Of a stretch of 59,854 bases of DNA, positions 6,764-15,382 are shown one piece after another; position 1 is the first letter of the stretch; each line of letters starts with the position of its first letter. A program made the position numbers and the translations under genes. The notes beneath the pieces are model-generated. The model ran no database searches. It was not told the DNA's origin and saw only the letters and a program-made list of their open reading frames with translations. Origin of the DNA: Pseudoxanthomonas beigongshangi (GTDB taxonomy: Bacteria > Pseudomonadota > Gammaproteobacteria > Xanthomonadales > Xanthomonadaceae). Location of the stretch: assembly GCF_016820515.1 (NCBI RefSeq), contig NZ_JADHDV010000024.1, positions 1 to 59,854 of the forward strand. Reading direction: 5' to 3'.

Positions 6764-8917
6764 TCAGAACTTGCCGTAGTAGCCTTCCTTGAGCGCGTCG
6801 AACAGGTTGGCGGCGGTGTGCATTTCGCCGTCGTATTCGATCTGCTCGTTGCCCTTGACCTCCACCACGCTGCCGTCGTCCAGTTCGAAGCGGTAGGTGG
6901 TGTTTTCCAGGTCCGCTTCCTTGACCAGCACGCCCTGGAAGGCGGCGGGGTTGAAGCGGAACGTGGTGCAGCCCTTCAGGCCCTGCTGGTGGGCGTAGCG
7001 GTAGATGTCCTTGAACTCCTCGTAGGGGTAGTCCGTGGGGACGTTGGCGGTCTTGGAGATGGAGCTGTCCACCCACTTCTGCGCCGCGGCCTGCACGTCC
7101 ACGTGTTCCTTGGGCGAGATGTCGTCGGCGGCGATGAAGTACTCCGGCAGCTTGGCGTCGGCTTCGTCGCTGAACGGCATGGCCTTAGGGTTGACCAGTT
7201 CGCGGTAGGCCAGCAGCTCGTAGGAGTAGACGTCCACCTTTTCCTTGGACTTCTTGCCTTCACGGATCACGTTGCGGCTGTAGTGGTGCGCGAACGAGGG
7301 CTCGATGCCGTTGGAGGCGTTGTTGGCCAGCGACAGGCTGATGGTACCGGTGGGGGCGATGGAGCTGTGGTGGGTGAAGCGGCTGCCCACCTCGGCCATT
7401 TCATCGACCAGATCCGGCGCGACCGAGGCCACGCGCTGCATGTAGCGGCTGTACTTGGCGTGCAGGACCTTGCCGGGGATTTCCTGGCCGACCTTCCAGC
7501 CGTCCTTCGCCATTTCCGGACGCTTGCGCAGCATCTCGGCGGTGACAGTGAACAGCTCTTCCATGATCGGGGCGGCGCCCTTTTCCTTCGCCAGCGCCAG
7601 GCCCATTTCCCAGCCGGCCACGGCCATTTCGCGGGCGATGGACTCGGTGAACTCGCACGATTCCGGGCTGCCGTACTTGTGCTTGAGCATGGTCAGGGTG
7701 GAGCCCAGGCCCAGGAAGCCCATGCCGTGGCGGCGCTTGCGCAGGATTTCGGCGCGTTGCTGTTCCAGCGGCAGGCCGTTCACTTCCACCACGTTGTCGA
7801 GCATGCGGGTGAACACGCGCACGACCTCCTTGTATTCCTCCCAGTCGAAACGGGCCTGGTCGGTGAAGGGGTCGCGCACGAACTTGGTCAGGTTGACCGA
7901 GCCCAGCAGGCAGGCGCCATAGGGCGGCAGCGGCTGCTCGCCGCACGGGTTGGTGGCGCGGATGGTCTCGCACCACCAGTTGTTGTTCATCTCGTTGACG
8001 CGGTCGATCAGGATGAAACCCGGCTCGGCGTAGTCGTACGTCGAGACCATGATCATGTCCCACAGGTGGCGGGCGCGGATGTGGCCGTAGATCTTGCAGG
8101 CGACCAGGCCGTCGTCGCGGACCACGTAGTTCTTGTGGGTCGGCCAGTCGCGCCAGACCACCTGGTTGGCGTCTTCCAGGTCCAGGTCGCCCTTTTCCTT
8201 GATGTTGACCGGGAACACCAGCGGCCAGTCGCCGTCGTTGTTGACCGCGTCCATGAAGCCGTCGGTGATCAGCAGCGACAGGTTGAACTGGCGCAGGCGG
8301 CCGTCTTCGCGCTTGGCGCGGATGAAGTCCTTCACGTCCGGGTGGGAGACGTCGAAGGTGCCCATCTGGGCGCCGCGACGGCCGCCGGCCGAGGACACGG
8401 TGAAGCACATCTTGTCGTAGATATCCATGAAGGACATCGGGCCGGAGGTGTAGGCGCCGGCGCCGGCCACGAACGCGCCGCGCGGGCGCAGGGTGGAGAA
8501 CTCGTAGCCGATGCCGCAGCCGGCCTTCAGGGTCAGGCCGGCTTCGTGGACCTTGTCCAGGATGCCGTCCATCGAGTCCTCGATGGTGCCGGAGACGGTG
8601 CAGTTGATGGTGCTGGTGGCCGGCTTGTGCTGCTGGGCGCCGGCGTTGGAGGTGATGCGGCCGGCGGGGATGGCCCCGCGGCGCAGCGCCCACACGAAAC
8701 GCTCGTACCAGTAGGCGCGCTTCTCGTTGGTGGTTTCGGCATCGGCCAGGGCACGGGCCACGCGCTGGTAGGTACCGTCGATGTCGGCGTCCAGGGCTTC
8801 GCCCTGCTTGGTCTTCAACCGGTACTTCTTGTCCCAGATGTCCTGGGACGCCGGCTGCATGGGGATCTCGGTCCCGGTTGCCGCTGTCTTGACCGCCTCG
8901 AGGCGCACCGTGCTCAT
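6764..8917 (-). CDS. nrdJa: ribonucleotide reductase class II, catalytic NrdJa
   Basis: A 717-residue adenosylcobalamin-dependent ribonucleotide reductase that makes deoxyribonucleotides with or without oxygen. The active-site redox cysteine is in STINCTVSG (Cys106), and the finger loop carries the radical site NPCGEQPL (Asn323, Cys325, Glu327). The GSVNL and PTGTISL signatures of the barrel are present. The C-terminal redox tail is absent here and is supplied by NrdJb, encoded downstream on the same strand. The start is preceded by AAGGAGAA at good spacing. No nrdAB or nrdDG genes are in the window, so whether this is the only reductase cannot be told. Confidence 0.93.
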   Translation of the reverse strand: MSTVRLEAVKTAATGTEIPMQPASQDIWDKKYRLKTKQGEALDADIDGTYQRVARALADAETTNEKRAYWYERFVWALRRGAIPAGRITSNAGAQQHKPATSTINCTVSGTIEDSMDGILDKVHEAGLTLKAGCGIGYEFSTLRPRGAFVAGAGAYTSGPMSFMDIYDKMCFTVSSAGGRRGAQMGTFDVSHPDVKDFIRAKREDGRLRQFNLSLLITDGFMDAVNNDGDWPLVFPVNIKEKGDLDLEDANQVVWRDWPTHKNYVVRDDGLVACKIYGHIRARHLWDMIMVSTYDYAEPGFILIDRVNEMNNNWWCETIRATNPCGEQPLPPYGACLLGSVNLTKFVRDPFTDQARFDWEEYKEVVRVFTRMLDNVVEVNGLPLEQQRAEILRKRRHGMGFLGLGSTLTMLKHKYGSPESCEFTESIAREMAVAGWEMGLALAKEKGAAPIMEELFTVTAEMLRKRPEMAKDGWKVGQEIPGKVLHAKYSRYMQRVASVAPDLVDEMAEVGSRFTHHSSIAPTGTISLSLANNASNGIEPSFAHHYSRNVIREGKKSKEKVDVYSYELLAYRELVNPKAMPFSDEADAKLPEYFIAADDISPKEHVDVQAAAQKWVDSSISKTANVPTDYPYEEFKDIYRYAHQQGLKGCTTFRFNPAAFQGVLVKEADLENTTYRFELDDGSVVEVKGNEQIEYDGEMHTAANLFDALKEGYYGKF

Positions 8918-9187
8918 GTTGTGTCGTTCTCCTTGGTTCCTGAACCGGGTTCTTTTCTAGTTGTGTGTTACCGCAGCGTGCCCGGACGACGGGGACGACC
9001 GGCCCGCGCGCAGCGCTCCATCATGCGCGGCGCAGGTTGCCGGAGTGTGTTGGCGGGATTGCGGGAAACGTGCTCACGTAGGCTCACGCTAGTTTTCTCA
9101 CACCCTTCCGTCGCTTTGGCGCCCCTCCCCGGGGAGCCTTCCTTTGTCAAGCAAAAACACCAGTGCTTGGGCCGCTTTCGCACCGGA
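8918..9187 (-). other. long 5' leader of nrdJa
   Basis: About 270 bases separate the proposed promoter from the nrdJa start. Neither a B12 box (GCCACTG type) nor an obvious cobalamin riboswitch is visible, although such switches are known upstream of class II reductases. A short hairpin (CAAGC...GCTTG, near 9150-9170) is present. The divergent protease gene starts at 9443; nothing else is recognised in the gap. Confidence 0.4.
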
Positions 9188-9220
9188 CCGCTATATGTAG
9201 TGGCGGCACGAGGTAGCCAA
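9188..9220 (-). promoter_or_regulatory. probable nrdJa promoter with NrdR-box-like palindrome
   Basis: On the minus strand CCACTACATATAGCGG (9203-9188) is a near-palindrome (CCACTA...TAGcGG, one mismatch) that resembles the NrdR box core CACTATATATAGTG. It overlaps a plausible -10 (CATATA), with TTGGCT 17 bp upstream as -35. NrdR repressor sites overlapping core promoters are typical of ribonucleotide reductase genes. A second perfect palindrome, GGTAGC-caa-GCTACC (9212-9226), overlaps the -35 element. Only one NrdR-like box is seen, whereas sites usually come in pairs. Confidence 0.45.
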
Positions 9221-9226
9221 GCTACC

Positions 9227-9240
9227 CCCGGCCGGGGGGT
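9227..9240. repeat. G/C palindrome upstream of nrdJa
   Basis: CCCCCGGCCGGGGG is a perfect 14-bp palindrome just upstream of the NrdR-like region and directly next to GGTAGCcaaGCTACC. A TTGACA lies just upstream of it on the minus strand. It may be an additional operator. Confidence 0.35.
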
Positions 9241-9442
9241 CTGTCAATCGGCTTATGGTGCTTTTTTTCATGACAATCCGGGGTGATCCGGTGAAACCGC
9301 GGACAGTCCTGGCGTGGAACTTCATTGCGGGTTTAGTGGTCGATGCGCACACTCGTTCAGGAACGGCGGACGCCCCTTGCAAGCCTCGCCGGGCGCCGCC
9401 ATCCGAAGTCCCAGACCCTCACGACCTGCCGCGATACGACCG

Positions 9443-10909
9443 ATGCGACCGATCCGACCGCTCCCCACCCTGCTGGCCCTGACCGCCGCCGCCGCCTTCG
9501 GCGGATTCGCCGCCACGGCCATCCACGAAACCTTCCAGCAGCCCGCGCAGGCGATGCCCGCGGCCGCCATTCCCGTCGCCGCCACGCTGCCGGCCGCCGT
9601 CGGCGGCCAGCCGGTGCCGTCGCTGGCGCCGATGCTCAAGCAGGTCACCCCGGCGGTGGTCAGCGTGTACAGCCGCCAGACCGTGCGGGTGGCCAGCCCG
9701 TTGGGGCCGTTCGCCGACGACCCGTTCTTCCGCCGCATCTTCGGCATCCCGGACATGCCGCGCGAGCGCGTGGAGCGCGCGCTGGGCTCGGGCGTGATCA
9801 TCGATGCCCAGCAGGGCCTGATCCTGACCAACCACCACGTCATCGAGAATTCCGACGGCGTGTCGGTGACCCTCAGCGACGGCCGCACCATGGAAGCGGA
9901 GTTCCTGGGTTCGGACCCGGACACCGACGTGGCGGTCATCCGCATCCCGGCCACCAACCTGACCGCCATCCCGATGGCCAACAGCGACCAGTTGCAGGTC
10001 GGCGACTTCGTGGTGGCGATGGGCAATCCCTACGGCCTGGGCCAGACGGTGACCTCGGGCATCGTCTCGGCGGTGGGTCGCAGCGGCATCCCGATGGCGG
10101 GCTTCCAGAACTTCATCCAGACCGACGCCTCCATCAACCCGGGCAACTCGGGCGGTCCGCTGGTCAACCTGCAGGGCCAGCTGGTGGGCATCAACACCGC
10201 CAGCTTCAACCCGCGCGGCAGCATGGCCGGCAACATCGGCCTGGGCTTCGCGATTCCGATCAACCTGGCCCGCAACATCAAGGACCAGCTGATCGCCAAC
10301 AACGGCGTGGTCAAGCGCGGCACGCTGGGGGTGGAAACCCAGAACGTGGACGAGCGCCTGGCCAAGGGCCTGGGCCTGGAGAACCCGCGCGGCGCGCTGG
10401 TGACCCGGGTGTATCCGGGCTCGGCCGCCGCCGCCGCCGGCCTGCAGTCCGGCGACGTGGTGCTGGCCGCCAACGGCCAGCGCATCGACAACGCGCCGTC
10501 GCTGCACAACTTCGAGGGTCTGCAGGACGTCGGCAGCCGGATCAGCCTGGACGTGCGCCGCGACGGCAAGCCGTTGCAGCTGACGGCGACGTTGAAGGAA
10601 GGCCTGCGTTCGCTGGATGGTTCGACGGTGGATCCGCGCCTGACCGGTGCGACCTTCAAGGATCTGGACGAAGGCTCACGCCAGCAGCTGCGCAGCATGG
10701 GCGCGGTCGGAGGGTTGCAAGTGGCCAATGTCGCTCGCGGCAGCCGAGCCTGGAACAGCGGCCTGCGTCCGGGCGATCTGGTGGTGGGAGGCAGCAGTGG
10801 CGATTTCGCCGATCTGGCCAGCTTCCGCGCCAGCTTCGATCGCAAGCCGCAGCAACTGGTGTTGCAGATTCTGCGTGGTCGCAGCTCCGGCAATCTGCTG
10901 ATGCAGTAG
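9443..10909 (+). CDS. DegP/DegQ-type periplasmic serine protease (HtrA family)
   Basis: A 488-residue HtrA protease and chaperone of the cell envelope. An N-terminal hydrophobic segment (LLALTAAAAFGGFAATA) serves as signal or anchor. The trypsin-like triad is intact: His132 (LTNHHVIEN), Asp162 (DTDVAVIRI) and Ser236 (NPGNSGGPL). Two PDZ domains follow, at about 295-385 and 400-485. The ATG at 9443 is preferred because the upstream extension lacks signal-peptide character. The length fits the DegQ/DegP/MucD group; I cannot separate these by sequence alone. It clears misfolded periplasmic proteins. The downstream repeat pair could act as a transcription end. Confidence 0.92.
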   Translation: MRPIRPLPTLLALTAAAAFGGFAATAIHETFQQPAQAMPAAAIPVAATLPAAVGGQPVPSLAPMLKQVTPAVVSVYSRQTVRVASPLGPFADDPFFRRIFGIPDMPRERVERALGSGVIIDAQQGLILTNHHVIENSDGVSVTLSDGRTMEAEFLGSDPDTDVAVIRIPATNLTAIPMANSDQLQVGDFVVAMGNPYGLGQTVTSGIVSAVGRSGIPMAGFQNFIQTDASINPGNSGGPLVNLQGQLVGINTASFNPRGSMAGNIGLGFAIPINLARNIKDQLIANNGVVKRGTLGVETQNVDERLAKGLGLENPRGALVTRVYPGSAAAAAGLQSGDVVLAANGQRIDNAPSLHNFEGLQDVGSRISLDVRRDGKPLQLTATLKEGLRSLDGSTVDPRLTGATFKDLDEGSRQQLRSMGAVGGLQVANVARGSRAWNSGLRPGDLVVGGSSGDFADLASFRASFDRKPQQLVLQILRGRSSGNLLMQ

Positions 10910-10925
10910 GCGAAGCAGGAGCAAG

Positions 10926-11045
10926 AGCAAATCCCCCCTGCCCCCCTTTTTCAAAGGGGGGGATCCTTCGGTGTTTTTCACTTGAACCCCGATGCTGCTT
11001 CTGCCTCCCCCTTTGGAAAAGGGGGATTGAGGGGGATTTGCTTCT
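10926..11045. repeat. inverted pair of C-run/G-run repeat elements
   Basis: The segment starts AAATCCCCCC, contains CCCTTTTTCAAAGGGGG and CCCCCTTTGGAAAAGGGGG hairpins, and ends GGGGGATTTGC. It is the single-copy form of the element amplified at 12481, 43290 and 53190. It lies 3' of the protease gene and before the YqjD-like operon. Confidence 0.8.
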
Positions 11046-11147
11046 GATCCTGGGATGTGCGCAAAGCCCCCAACCGGCCACATAACAGCCCATTCATGCC
11101 CACCTGCTATAGAGTGGAGCGGCAATCCCTCACTGCTGGAGACGACG

Positions 11148-11513
11148 ATGAGCAATCCCACCGCTACCGATGCGATGAAGAGCAATCTGGGCGAGGCTGG
11201 TTCGCACCTGAAGTCGGCCGCATCCGCCGCCGGCGAGGCGATCAAGGGCGCCGCCGGCGCGGCCGGCGACGAGCTGAAGCTGGGCAAGGCCAACGTGAAG
11301 TCCGAGCTGGCCGACAGCGCGCTGGCCGGCATCGCCGCCGCCGAAGTGGGTGGCGCCGCCGCCCGCGAACAGGTGGATGCGTTGATGGACAAGGGCCGCG
11401 ATCTGATCGACAGCGCCGCCGACCTGATCCGCGAACGTCCGCTGGCTTCGTTCGGGGTGGCCTTCGCCGCCGGCTGGATCATCGCCAAGCTGGCACGCAG
11501 CGGCGACAAGTAA
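11148..11513 (+). CDS. DUF883/YqjD-ElaB-like membrane-anchored protein
   Basis: A 121-residue protein, alanine- and charge-rich with amphipathic helices to residue 95, followed by the C-terminal anchor PLASFGVAFAAGWIIAKLA. The RERP-LASFGVAFAAG-type junction is the DUF883 hallmark (E. coli YqjD, ElaB), proteins tethered to the inner membrane that bind stationary-phase ribosomes. CTGGAG at 11135-11140 is the ribosome site for the ATG at 11148. It is the first gene of a three-gene operon with the YqjE-like and membrane-tail genes that follow. Confidence 0.8.
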   Translation: MSNPTATDAMKSNLGEAGSHLKSAASAAGEAIKGAAGAAGDELKLGKANVKSELADSALAGIAAAEVGGAAAREQVDALMDKGRDLIDSAADLIRERPLASFGVAFAAGWIIAKLARSGDK

Positions 11514-11522
11514 GCCCCACGC

Positions 11523-11999
11523 GTGAGCGTTCCGCCGGAATCTTCCGACACCGAAGCACCCCGAGCCGCCAAGCCCGGGCTGGACGACAGCCTGCGCGAG
11601 GTCGGCGCGGCCGGCAAGGCGGCGCTGGCGTCGGCCGGTGACACCGGTCGCGCGCTGCGCCGGCTGGTGTCGGCGGATCTGGCGCTGGCGCGCAGCGCGT
11701 TCGGCCGGGCGCTGGCCTGGGCCGGCGTGGCGATCATCTTCGGCGCCTCGGCCTGGCTGTTGTGCGCCGGTGCGTTGATCGCGTTGCTGCAGCGGCTGGG
11801 CTGGACCTGGCTGCAATCGCTGTCGGTGACCGCGCTGGTCAGCATCGGCGTGACCGTGCTGGCGGCGTGGAAGGTGGGGCAATATTTCGATCACACCGGG
11901 CTGCACGCCACCCGCCGCCAGTTGCAGCGGCTGGGCCTGTTCGACGAGCACGACGACGATGCCGAGGATGGCGACGACGGCCAGGGAGCGGCGCGATGA
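11523..11999 (+). CDS. YqjE-like / phage holin superfamily III membrane protein
   Basis: A 158-residue protein starting with GTG. A helical N-terminus (DDSLREVGAAGKAAL) precedes two membrane segments (AWAGVAIIFGASAWLLCAGALIALL and a second at about 98-117) and an acidic tail (DEHDDDAEDGDDG). This is the DUF1469/YqjE pattern normally found beside yqjD. It ends in an ATGA overlap with the next gene, showing a translationally coupled operon. The function in the envelope is not established. Confidence 0.75.
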   Translation: MSVPPESSDTEAPRAAKPGLDDSLREVGAAGKAALASAGDTGRALRRLVSADLALARSAFGRALAWAGVAIIFGASAWLLCAGALIALLQRLGWTWLQSLSVTALVSIGVTVLAAWKVGQYFDHTGLHATRRQLQRLGLFDEHDDDAEDGDDGQGAAR

Positions 12000-12433
12000 A
12001 TTTCGAACGCCTGCAACGCCGCGTGGATCGCGCCGAGCAATTGGTCGAGGGCCGCGCGCTGCAGACCCGGACGCACTGGCAGACCCTGAGCCAGGTCTGG
12101 CGCGACAGCTGGACGCCCGGACGCATCATGATTGCCGGACTGGTCAGTGGTTTCCTGGCCGGCCGCGCCGAACCGCTGCGCTCGATGAACGGCGCGCGCT
12201 GGTTGCAGATGGTGGGTTCGCTGAGCAGCCTGTTCGCCACCGTGCAGGCGGCCACCGCCGCCGATCAGGCCAGCGAGGCCGCCGGCACCGCGCAGGCGGT
12301 GCAGGAAGAACAGGCGGGCTCGCAGGCTTACCCGCCGGAAGAGCCGCTGGTGGATGAAGCCTTCGACGAGGAAGAGATGCCCCTCCGCCAGCCCATGCCA
12401 GCGGAAGCGGCGACCGAGATATCCGAGCGCTAG
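11996..12433 (+). CDS. YqjK-position protein of the YqjD/E operon
   Basis: A 145-residue protein starting at the ATG that overlaps the preceding stop. It has an N-terminal basic helix (FERLQRRVDRAEQLVEGRAL), a central hydrophobic segment (PGRIMIAGLVSGFLAGRA) and an acidic, proline-rich tail (EEPLVDEAFDEEEMP). Position and architecture suggest the third member of the YqjD-YqjE-YqjK type cluster. No catalytic motif is visible. The 154-bp repeat array begins shortly after its stop codon. Confidence 0.7.
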   Translation: MNFERLQRRVDRAEQLVEGRALQTRTHWQTLSQVWRDSWTPGRIMIAGLVSGFLAGRAEPLRSMNGARWLQMVGSLSSLFATVQAATAADQASEAAGTAQAVQEEQAGSQAYPPEEPLVDEAFDEEEMPLRQPMPAEAATEISER

Positions 12434-12480
12434 GCTCGCGAAATCCGTCCAGTCGTTGTCCCCCACGCCCTGATGTTGCT

Positions 12481-13202
12481 CTTGCCTCCCCCTTCGAAGA
12501 AGGGGGACCGAGGGGGATTGGCTCTTCCGCGTAAAAGCAAATCCCCCGGTCGCCTGCGGCGCCCACCCCCTTCTTCGAAGGGGGTAGTTCGCAACCACTT
12601 CTCGCGAGCCGCGGGGTTCTTCTTGTGGCTCTGCTTTGCCTCCCCCTTTGAAAAAGGGGGACTGAGGGGGATTGGCTCTTCCGCGTAAAGCAAATCCCCC
12701 GGTCGCCTGCGGCGCCCACCCCCTTCGTCGAAGGGGGTAGTTCACAATCACTTCTCGCGAGCGCGCGGGGTTCTTCTTGTGGCTCTGCTTTGCCTCCCCC
12801 TTTGAAAAAGGGGGAACGAGGGGGATTGGCTCTTCCGCGTAAAGCAAATCCCCCGGTCGCCTGCGGCGCCCACCCCCTTCGTCGAAGGGGGTAGTTCACA
12901 ATCACTTCTCGCGAGCGCGCGGGGTTCTTCTTGTGGCTCTGCTTTGCCTCCCCCTTTGAAAAAGGGGGAACGAGGGGGATTGGCTCTTCCGCGTAAAGCA
13001 AATCCCCCGGTCGCCTGCGGCGCCCACCCCCTTCGTCGAAGGGGGTAGTTCACAATCACTTCTCGCGAGCGCGCGGGGTTCTTCTTGTGGCTCTGCTTTG
13101 CCTCCCCCTTTGAAAAAGGGGGAACGAGGGGGATTGGCTCTTCCGCGTAAAGCAAATCCCCCGGTCGCCTGCGGCGCCCACCCCCTTCTTCGAAGGGGGT
13201 AT
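12481..13202. repeat. 154-bp tandem repeat array (about 4.7 units)
   Basis: Units begin at 12481, 12635, 12789, 12943 and 13097, an exact 154-bp period, with the last unit truncated near 13202. Each unit contains CCCCCTTTGAAAAAGGGGG, GGGGGATTGGC, AAATCCCCC and CCCCCTTCnTCGAAGGGGG, so several stable hairpins form on either strand. Units 2-4 are almost identical while the first differs at more positions, as expected for expansion from one end. Long minus-strand open frames across it are repeat artefacts. The rest of the 928-bp gap (13203-13361) holds only the upstream region of the permease gene. Confidence 0.92.
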
Positions 13203-13361
13203 GGCTTGTGTCGCCCGGCACCCGTCGATTCGGCGTGAACGAAACCCGCTTCCCCTTCACGCCATGACGATGACGCCTGCCGGAACCCGTCCGGCCACCG
13301 CGCCGGCCGTGCGGAACCGGCCTGGAGCGGCATAATCGGACTCCATTTCCGGAGTGCCCCG

Positions 13362-14462
13362 ATGGCCCTTTCGCCCGCTGGCGACACCCCCGCTGCCGCC
13401 GCCGAATCCACGCCGCTGCCGCCGCGCCCGCGTGCGCCGATCGCGCTGGTGGTGCTGGCGACGCTGGCGGTCGGGTTCACCCTGTGGGCGGCGCAGGACG
13501 TGGTGCTGCCGGTGCTGCTGGCCGCGTTCTTCGCGCTGGTCGGCAATCCGATCATCCGCACGCTGCGGCGCCTGCGCCTGCCGCGCTTCCTGGCCGCGCT
13601 GATCGTGCTGCTGGGCGGACTGGCCGCCGCCGGGGCGCTGGGCACGCAGTTGTGGCAGCCGGCTTCGGTGTGGTTCCGCGAGGCGCCGAGCGAACTGCGC
13701 CAGCTGGCGCCGAAGCTGCGCGAGTGGACCAAGCCGGTGCAGGAGGCCAACCGCGCGGCGGAGAACTTCGCCCGCGCCGCCGGCGGCGAGACCGGCAAGC
13801 GCCCGCAGATCGTGCGCACCGCGCAGGACGATCCCTACCGCATGCTGACCACCACGCCCCGCTTGCTGGCCTCGATCCTGGCGGTGGTGTTGTTGACGTT
13901 CTTCTTCATGGTCTACGGCGAGAACCTGCAGCGGCAAGCCATCGCGCTGCTGTCCAGTCGGCAGCAGAAGAAGTTCACCGTGGACATCCTGCACTCCATC
14001 GAGCGCGAGGTCTCGCGCTACGTGCTGACCATCAGCGTGATCAACACGGTGGTGGGCCTGATCTTCGCCACCGCGCTGTACCTGCTGAAGATGCCACTGA
14101 GCGAGGCGATGCTCTGGGGCACGCTGGTGGCGCTGCTCAACTTCGCGCCGTATGTCGGCCCGCTGATCGGGGTGATCATGATGCTGCTGGTCGGCTTCAT
14201 CACCTTCGACGATCCGCTGCACACGCTGCTGCCGGCCGGCATCTACCTGGTGCTGCATACGCTGGAAGGCCAGATCATCACGCCGATCATTCTGGGCCGG
14301 CGGATGGCGCTGTCGCCGCTGGTGCTGATCCTGGCGTTGATGCTGTTCGGCTGGGCGTGGGGCATCATCGGCCTGCTGCTGGCGGTGCCGCTGCTCGTCT
14401 GCGTGAAACTGGTGCTGGCGCGGGTGGAAGGCATGGAAGGCTGGGCCCGCCTGCTGGAGTAA
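13362..14462 (+). CDS. AI-2E/PerM family membrane transporter
   Basis: A 366-residue inner-membrane protein of the AI-2E transporter/PerM family. The usual pattern is clear: two N-terminal membrane segments, a third after a short loop, a long hydrophilic stretch (residues about 110-160), then five C-terminal segments including the family signature ALLNFAPYVGPLIG and GQIITPIILGRRMALSPL. Family members export small molecules or act in cell-envelope homeostasis; the substrate here is unknown. It is downstream of the 154-bp array. Confidence 0.88.
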   Translation: MALSPAGDTPAAAAESTPLPPRPRAPIALVVLATLAVGFTLWAAQDVVLPVLLAAFFALVGNPIIRTLRRLRLPRFLAALIVLLGGLAAAGALGTQLWQPASVWFREAPSELRQLAPKLREWTKPVQEANRAAENFARAAGGETGKRPQIVRTAQDDPYRMLTTTPRLLASILAVVLLTFFFMVYGENLQRQAIALLSSRQQKKFTVDILHSIEREVSRYVLTISVINTVVGLIFATALYLLKMPLSEAMLWGTLVALLNFAPYVGPLIGVIMMLLVGFITFDDPLHTLLPAGIYLVLHTLEGQIITPIILGRRMALSPLVLILALMLFGWAWGIIGLLLAVPLLVCVKLVLARVEGMEGWARLLE

Positions 14463-14482
14463 CCGCCCCGCCCCCTCCAACC

Positions 14483-14586
14483 TGTGGGAGCGACGTGAGT
14501 CGCGAGCTTTTGGCACGGAACCGGCCATACCCCGTCTGTGGCTTTCCTGGCGATGGTCGGGTATCGCGACTCACGTCGCTCCCACA
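14483..14586. repeat. inverted pair of REP-like elements
   Basis: GGGAGCGACGTGAGTCGC (within 14483-14505) is repeated in reverse complement at 14564-14586, giving a two-element palindromic unit of 104 bp between the PerM-like gene and the HAD gene. The same sequence recurs at 35440, 46829/46900 and 59749, always 3' of a gene. Confidence 0.85.
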
Positions 14587-14644
14587 AGAAGGGAGTGGGT
14601 AAGCGTTTTCGGCGGCTGGAAGCGCGGCGGGGTAAAATCGCCCC

Positions 14645-15382
14645 GTGAGCTTCCCCGTCCGCGCCATCACCCTCGACCTCGACGACACCCTCTGGCCGTT
14701 CGCGCCCATCGGCGCGCGGATTGAACGGGTGCTGCACGAGTGGCTGATCGAACACAGTCCGCGTACCGCCGAACTGTTTCCGGTCGAACGCATGCGCGCG
14801 CTGCGTGAGCAGGTGTTCACCGCCCATCCGGAACTGATCCACGACCTCAGCGCGTTGCGCCGCCTGACCCTGCAGCGCGCGCTGCACGAGAGCGGAGCGG
14901 ATCCGGCGTTGCTGGAACCGGCCTACGAAGTGTTCTACGCGGCCCGCAACCAGGTCGAATGCTACCCCGACGCCATCGACGCGCTGCTGCGCATCGCCGC
15001 GCGGGTGCCGGTGGCGGCGGTCACCAACGGCAACGCCGATCTGGAGCGAATCGGGCTGGCCCGGCATTTCGTGTTCCAGCTGGGCGCGCGCGAGCACGGT
15101 TCGGCCAAGCCGGAACCGGGCATCTTCCTGGCCGCCTGCGATCGCCTGGGCGTGCCGCCCGCGCAGGTGCTGCACGTGGGCGACCACATCGATCTGGACG
15201 TGGTCGGCGCGGCGCGCGCCGGCCTGCGCACCTGCTGGCTCAACCGGATCGACCACGTCGATCACCTGGCCGGCTGGCCGCATCCGGATCCGTTGCCGGA
15301 CCTGGAATTCGCCACCCTCACCGCACTGGCCGACTGGCTGGATGCCCATCCCGATTTCGCCACGGAGCATGCCCGCGCATGA
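14645..15382 (+). CDS. HAD-superfamily phosphatase (YigB-like)
   Basis: A 245-residue HAD-IA hydrolase starting with GTG. Motif I is ITLDLDDTLWPF (nucleophile Asp in DLDDTL), motif II VTNGN, motif III lysine AKPEPGIF, and motif IV GDHIDLDVVGAARAG, so all catalytic elements are present. The cap is the helical type seen in YigB and related small-molecule phosphatases (FMN and other phosphate esters). It ends in an ATGA overlap with the aminopeptidase gene, so the two form a coupled pair. Confidence 0.85.
   Translation: MSFPVRAITLDLDDTLWPFAPIGARIERVLHEWLIEHSPRTAELFPVERMRALREQVFTAHPELIHDLSALRRLTLQRALHESGADPALLEPAYEVFYAARNQVECYPDAIDALLRIAARVPVAAVTNGNADLERIGLARHFVFQLGAREHGSAKPEPGIFLAACDRLGVPPAQVLHVGDHIDLDVVGAARAGLRTCWLNRIDHVDHLAGWPHPDPLPDLEFATLTALADWLDAHPDFATEHARA

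Noticed and set aside
8918..9187. Cobalamin riboswitch upstream of nrdJa
   Set aside because: It would fit the B12 enzyme, but the B12 box and the usual aptamer core are not found.
6359..9286. 975-codon plus-strand frame opposite nrdJa
   Set aside because: It is an antisense shadow with HVHVFLG-type composition and runs through the 92-bp repeats.
12481..13202. Possible CRISPR array
   Set aside because: The period is far too long, there are no unique spacers between identical repeats, and no cas genes are present.
11891..13819. Long minus-strand open frames rich in PPRSPFFKGGGKAEPQEEP repeats
   Set aside because: They are translations of the 154-bp hairpin array and continue antisense into the PerM gene; no start site or family supports them.
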